Origin: an uncultured Chitinophagaceae bacterium
GTDB lineage: Bacteria > Bacteroidota > Bacteroidia > Chitinophagales > Chitinophagaceae
Direction of reading: 5' to 3'
Length of the DNA: 18,512 nt
Assembly: GCA_946885335.1 (NCBI GenBank)
Contig: CAMPGG010000031.1
Location: 1 to 18,512, forward strand
The notes under the pieces were generated by a model. That model made no database searches. It was not told the origin of the DNA and saw only the letters and a program-made list of their open reading frames with translations. Within the stretch, counting starts at the first letter, position 1, and each line of letters starts with the position of its first letter. Of the stretch, positions 17,871 through 18,512 are shown piece after piece. The position numbers and the translations under genes were made by a program.

Positions 17871-17878
17871 AAAGGAGA
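17871..17878 (+). promoter_or_regulatory. Shine-Dalgarno-like site AAAGGAGA
   Basis: AAAGGAGA lies 9 bases before the ATG at 17888 (10 bases from GGAG). It is the strongest SD-like match at any gene start in this window, where most starts have none, as is usual in Bacteroidota. It supports 17888 as the start rather than the upstream TTG at 17789. Confidence 0.55.
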
Positions 17879-17887
17879 CAATTAAAC

Positions 17888-18457
17888 ATGGCAATGAAAG
17901 CCCCGGTTCCGGAAATAATTCCTCAAAAAGAGATTTTTGTAGGTAACCCGGACGCTACAGTAACACTTATGGAATTTGGAGAATATGAAAGTGAAGTTTG
18001 TGCAAAGGCGAATGAAGTGGTAAAACAATTATTAAACAAGTACGAAGGAAAGATAAAGTTCAATTTTCGTCATTTCCCGCTAACTAAAATTCACCAGCGT
18101 TCCCAAAAAGCCGGCGAAGCTGCCCTTGGTGCCGCCCAGGAAGGCAAGTTTTGGGAAATGCATAATATTCTTTTCGATCGCCGTCGGAATCTTGGTACTA
18201 CCAGCCTTAAACTGTATTCCAAAGAAGCCGGTGTAATGAATAAAAAATTCCTTGACGACCTGGTAAACAGTACATATGGATGGCATGTGCGTAACGATTT
18301 ACTCGAAGGACTGGATATGGGTGTGAGGGATGTGCCTGCATTTTTTGTAAATGATGAATTGGTTCCGGGTAAACCAACCCTGGAGAACCTGAGCAAAATA
18401 ATTGATGGCGCATTAAAAAAGAGCAAGCGAAAGGCACCAGCCAAACAAAGAGCATAA
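17888..18457 (+). CDS. Cytoplasmic DsbA-fold (thioredoxin-like) protein with SEVC active site
   Basis: The ATG at 17888 gives a 189-residue protein preceded by an SD-like site. It has no signal peptide, so it should be cytoplasmic. The layout matches the DsbA/Thioredoxin_4 family: GNPDATVTLMEFGEYE (19-34), then the active-site position, RHFPL (61-65), the helical insertion EAALGAAQEGKFWEMHNILF (77-96), and the cis-Pro block DVPAFFVN (P150). Where relatives carry C-P-x-C, this protein has S35-E-V-C38, so the N-terminal nucleophilic Cys is lost and only one Cys remains. It cannot form the usual intramolecular disulfide and may be a monothiol reductase/isomerase or a glutathione- or bacillithiol-linked enzyme (inference). 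The tail (KKSKRKAPAKQRA) is strongly basic, suggesting nucleic-acid or membrane contact. A terminator follows 8 bases after the stop. Confidence 0.88.
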   Translation: MAMKAPVPEIIPQKEIFVGNPDATVTLMEFGEYESEVCAKANEVVKQLLNKYEGKIKFNFRHFPLTKIHQRSQKAGEAALGAAQEGKFWEMHNILFDRRRNLGTTSLKLYSKEAGVMNKKFLDDLVNSTYGWHVRNDLLEGLDMGVRDVPAFFVNDELVPGKPTLENLSKIIDGALKKSKRKAPAKQRA

Positions 18458-18465
18458 TATTTTAC

Positions 18466-18490
18466 AAACCCGGTTTTGCCGGGTTTTTTT
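18466..18490 (+). terminator. Intrinsic terminator after the DsbA-like gene
   Basis: AAACCCGG (18466-18473) pairs with CCGGGTTT (18479-18486) around the 5-base loop TTTTG, and seven T residues (18484-18490) complete the signal. Confidence 0.9.
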
Positions 18491-18512
18491 ATTGCCTCTC
18501 ATCTTATTCATC

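Larger units (their letters stand above)
17379..17887. other. 509-bp divergent regulatory region
   Basis: This gap separates the small secreted protein gene (minus) from the DsbA-like gene (plus). The left part holds the ~140-base leader and the promoter of the minus-strand gene. The middle (about 17560-17700) shows nothing I can assign. The right part holds a candidate plus-strand promoter, three successive hairpins and a Shine-Dalgarno-like site. A frame open from TTG 17789 into the downstream gene is leader, not coding. Confidence 0.65.

Noticed and set aside
17789..17887. N-terminal extension of the DsbA-like protein from TTG 17789.
   Set aside because: The extension translates two palindromic repeats, has no family resemblance, and is followed by a good SD site and ATG at 17888.

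Overview
The window is chromosomal DNA from a member of the Bacteroidota, most likely a Chitinophagaceae-like bacterium (lineage is inference). The evidence is an AT-rich sequence, a SusC/SusD outer-membrane pair, many signal peptides and Bacteroidota-style lipoproteins, tandem DUF3857/transglutaminase-like proteins, a perfect TTG-N20-TAnnTTTG promoter, and almost no Shine-Dalgarno sites. There are twelve protein genes (the first cut by the window edge), four strong intrinsic terminators and no rRNA, tRNA, CRISPR array or insertion sequence.

Layout: (1) 3-2862, a plus-strand cluster of envelope genes: the end of a beta-barrel protein, a lipoprotein made of LVIVD repeats (probably a beta-propeller), and a small outer-membrane barrel starting 2 bases after its stop. 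(2) 2863-3382, a gene-poor gap. (3) 3383-7810, a SusC-like TonB-dependent transporter and its SusD-like lipoprotein, with no enzyme or regulator beside them. (4) 7877-8803, queG on the minus strand, sharing a bidirectional terminator with the susD-like gene. (5) 8903-12843, two overlapping secreted DUF3857/transglutaminase-like proteins; the first lacks the catalytic Cys and His, the second keeps them. (6) 12922-13977, a secreted serine hydrolase of the beta-lactamase fold on the minus strand. (7) 13978-14311, an intergenic region with a 123-bp element ended by 29-bp inverted repeats. (8) 14312-16924, clpB. (9) 16977-17378, a small secreted protein of unknown function on the minus strand with a consensus promoter. 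(10) 17379-17887, a divergent regulatory region with a hairpin-rich leader. (11) 17888-18457, a cytoplasmic DsbA-fold protein whose active site is SEVC instead of CxxC.

Most genes serve the cell envelope: surface lipoproteins, nutrient import and secreted or periplasmic hydrolase-like proteins. queG (tRNA modification) and clpB (protein disaggregation) are housekeeping genes. Each of the three convergent gene pairs is separated by one bidirectional hairpin terminator. I found no convincing new multi-gene system. The items best worth following up are the pseudoenzyme/enzyme pair, the monothiol DsbA-like protein with its structured leader, and the inverted-repeat element upstream of clpB.
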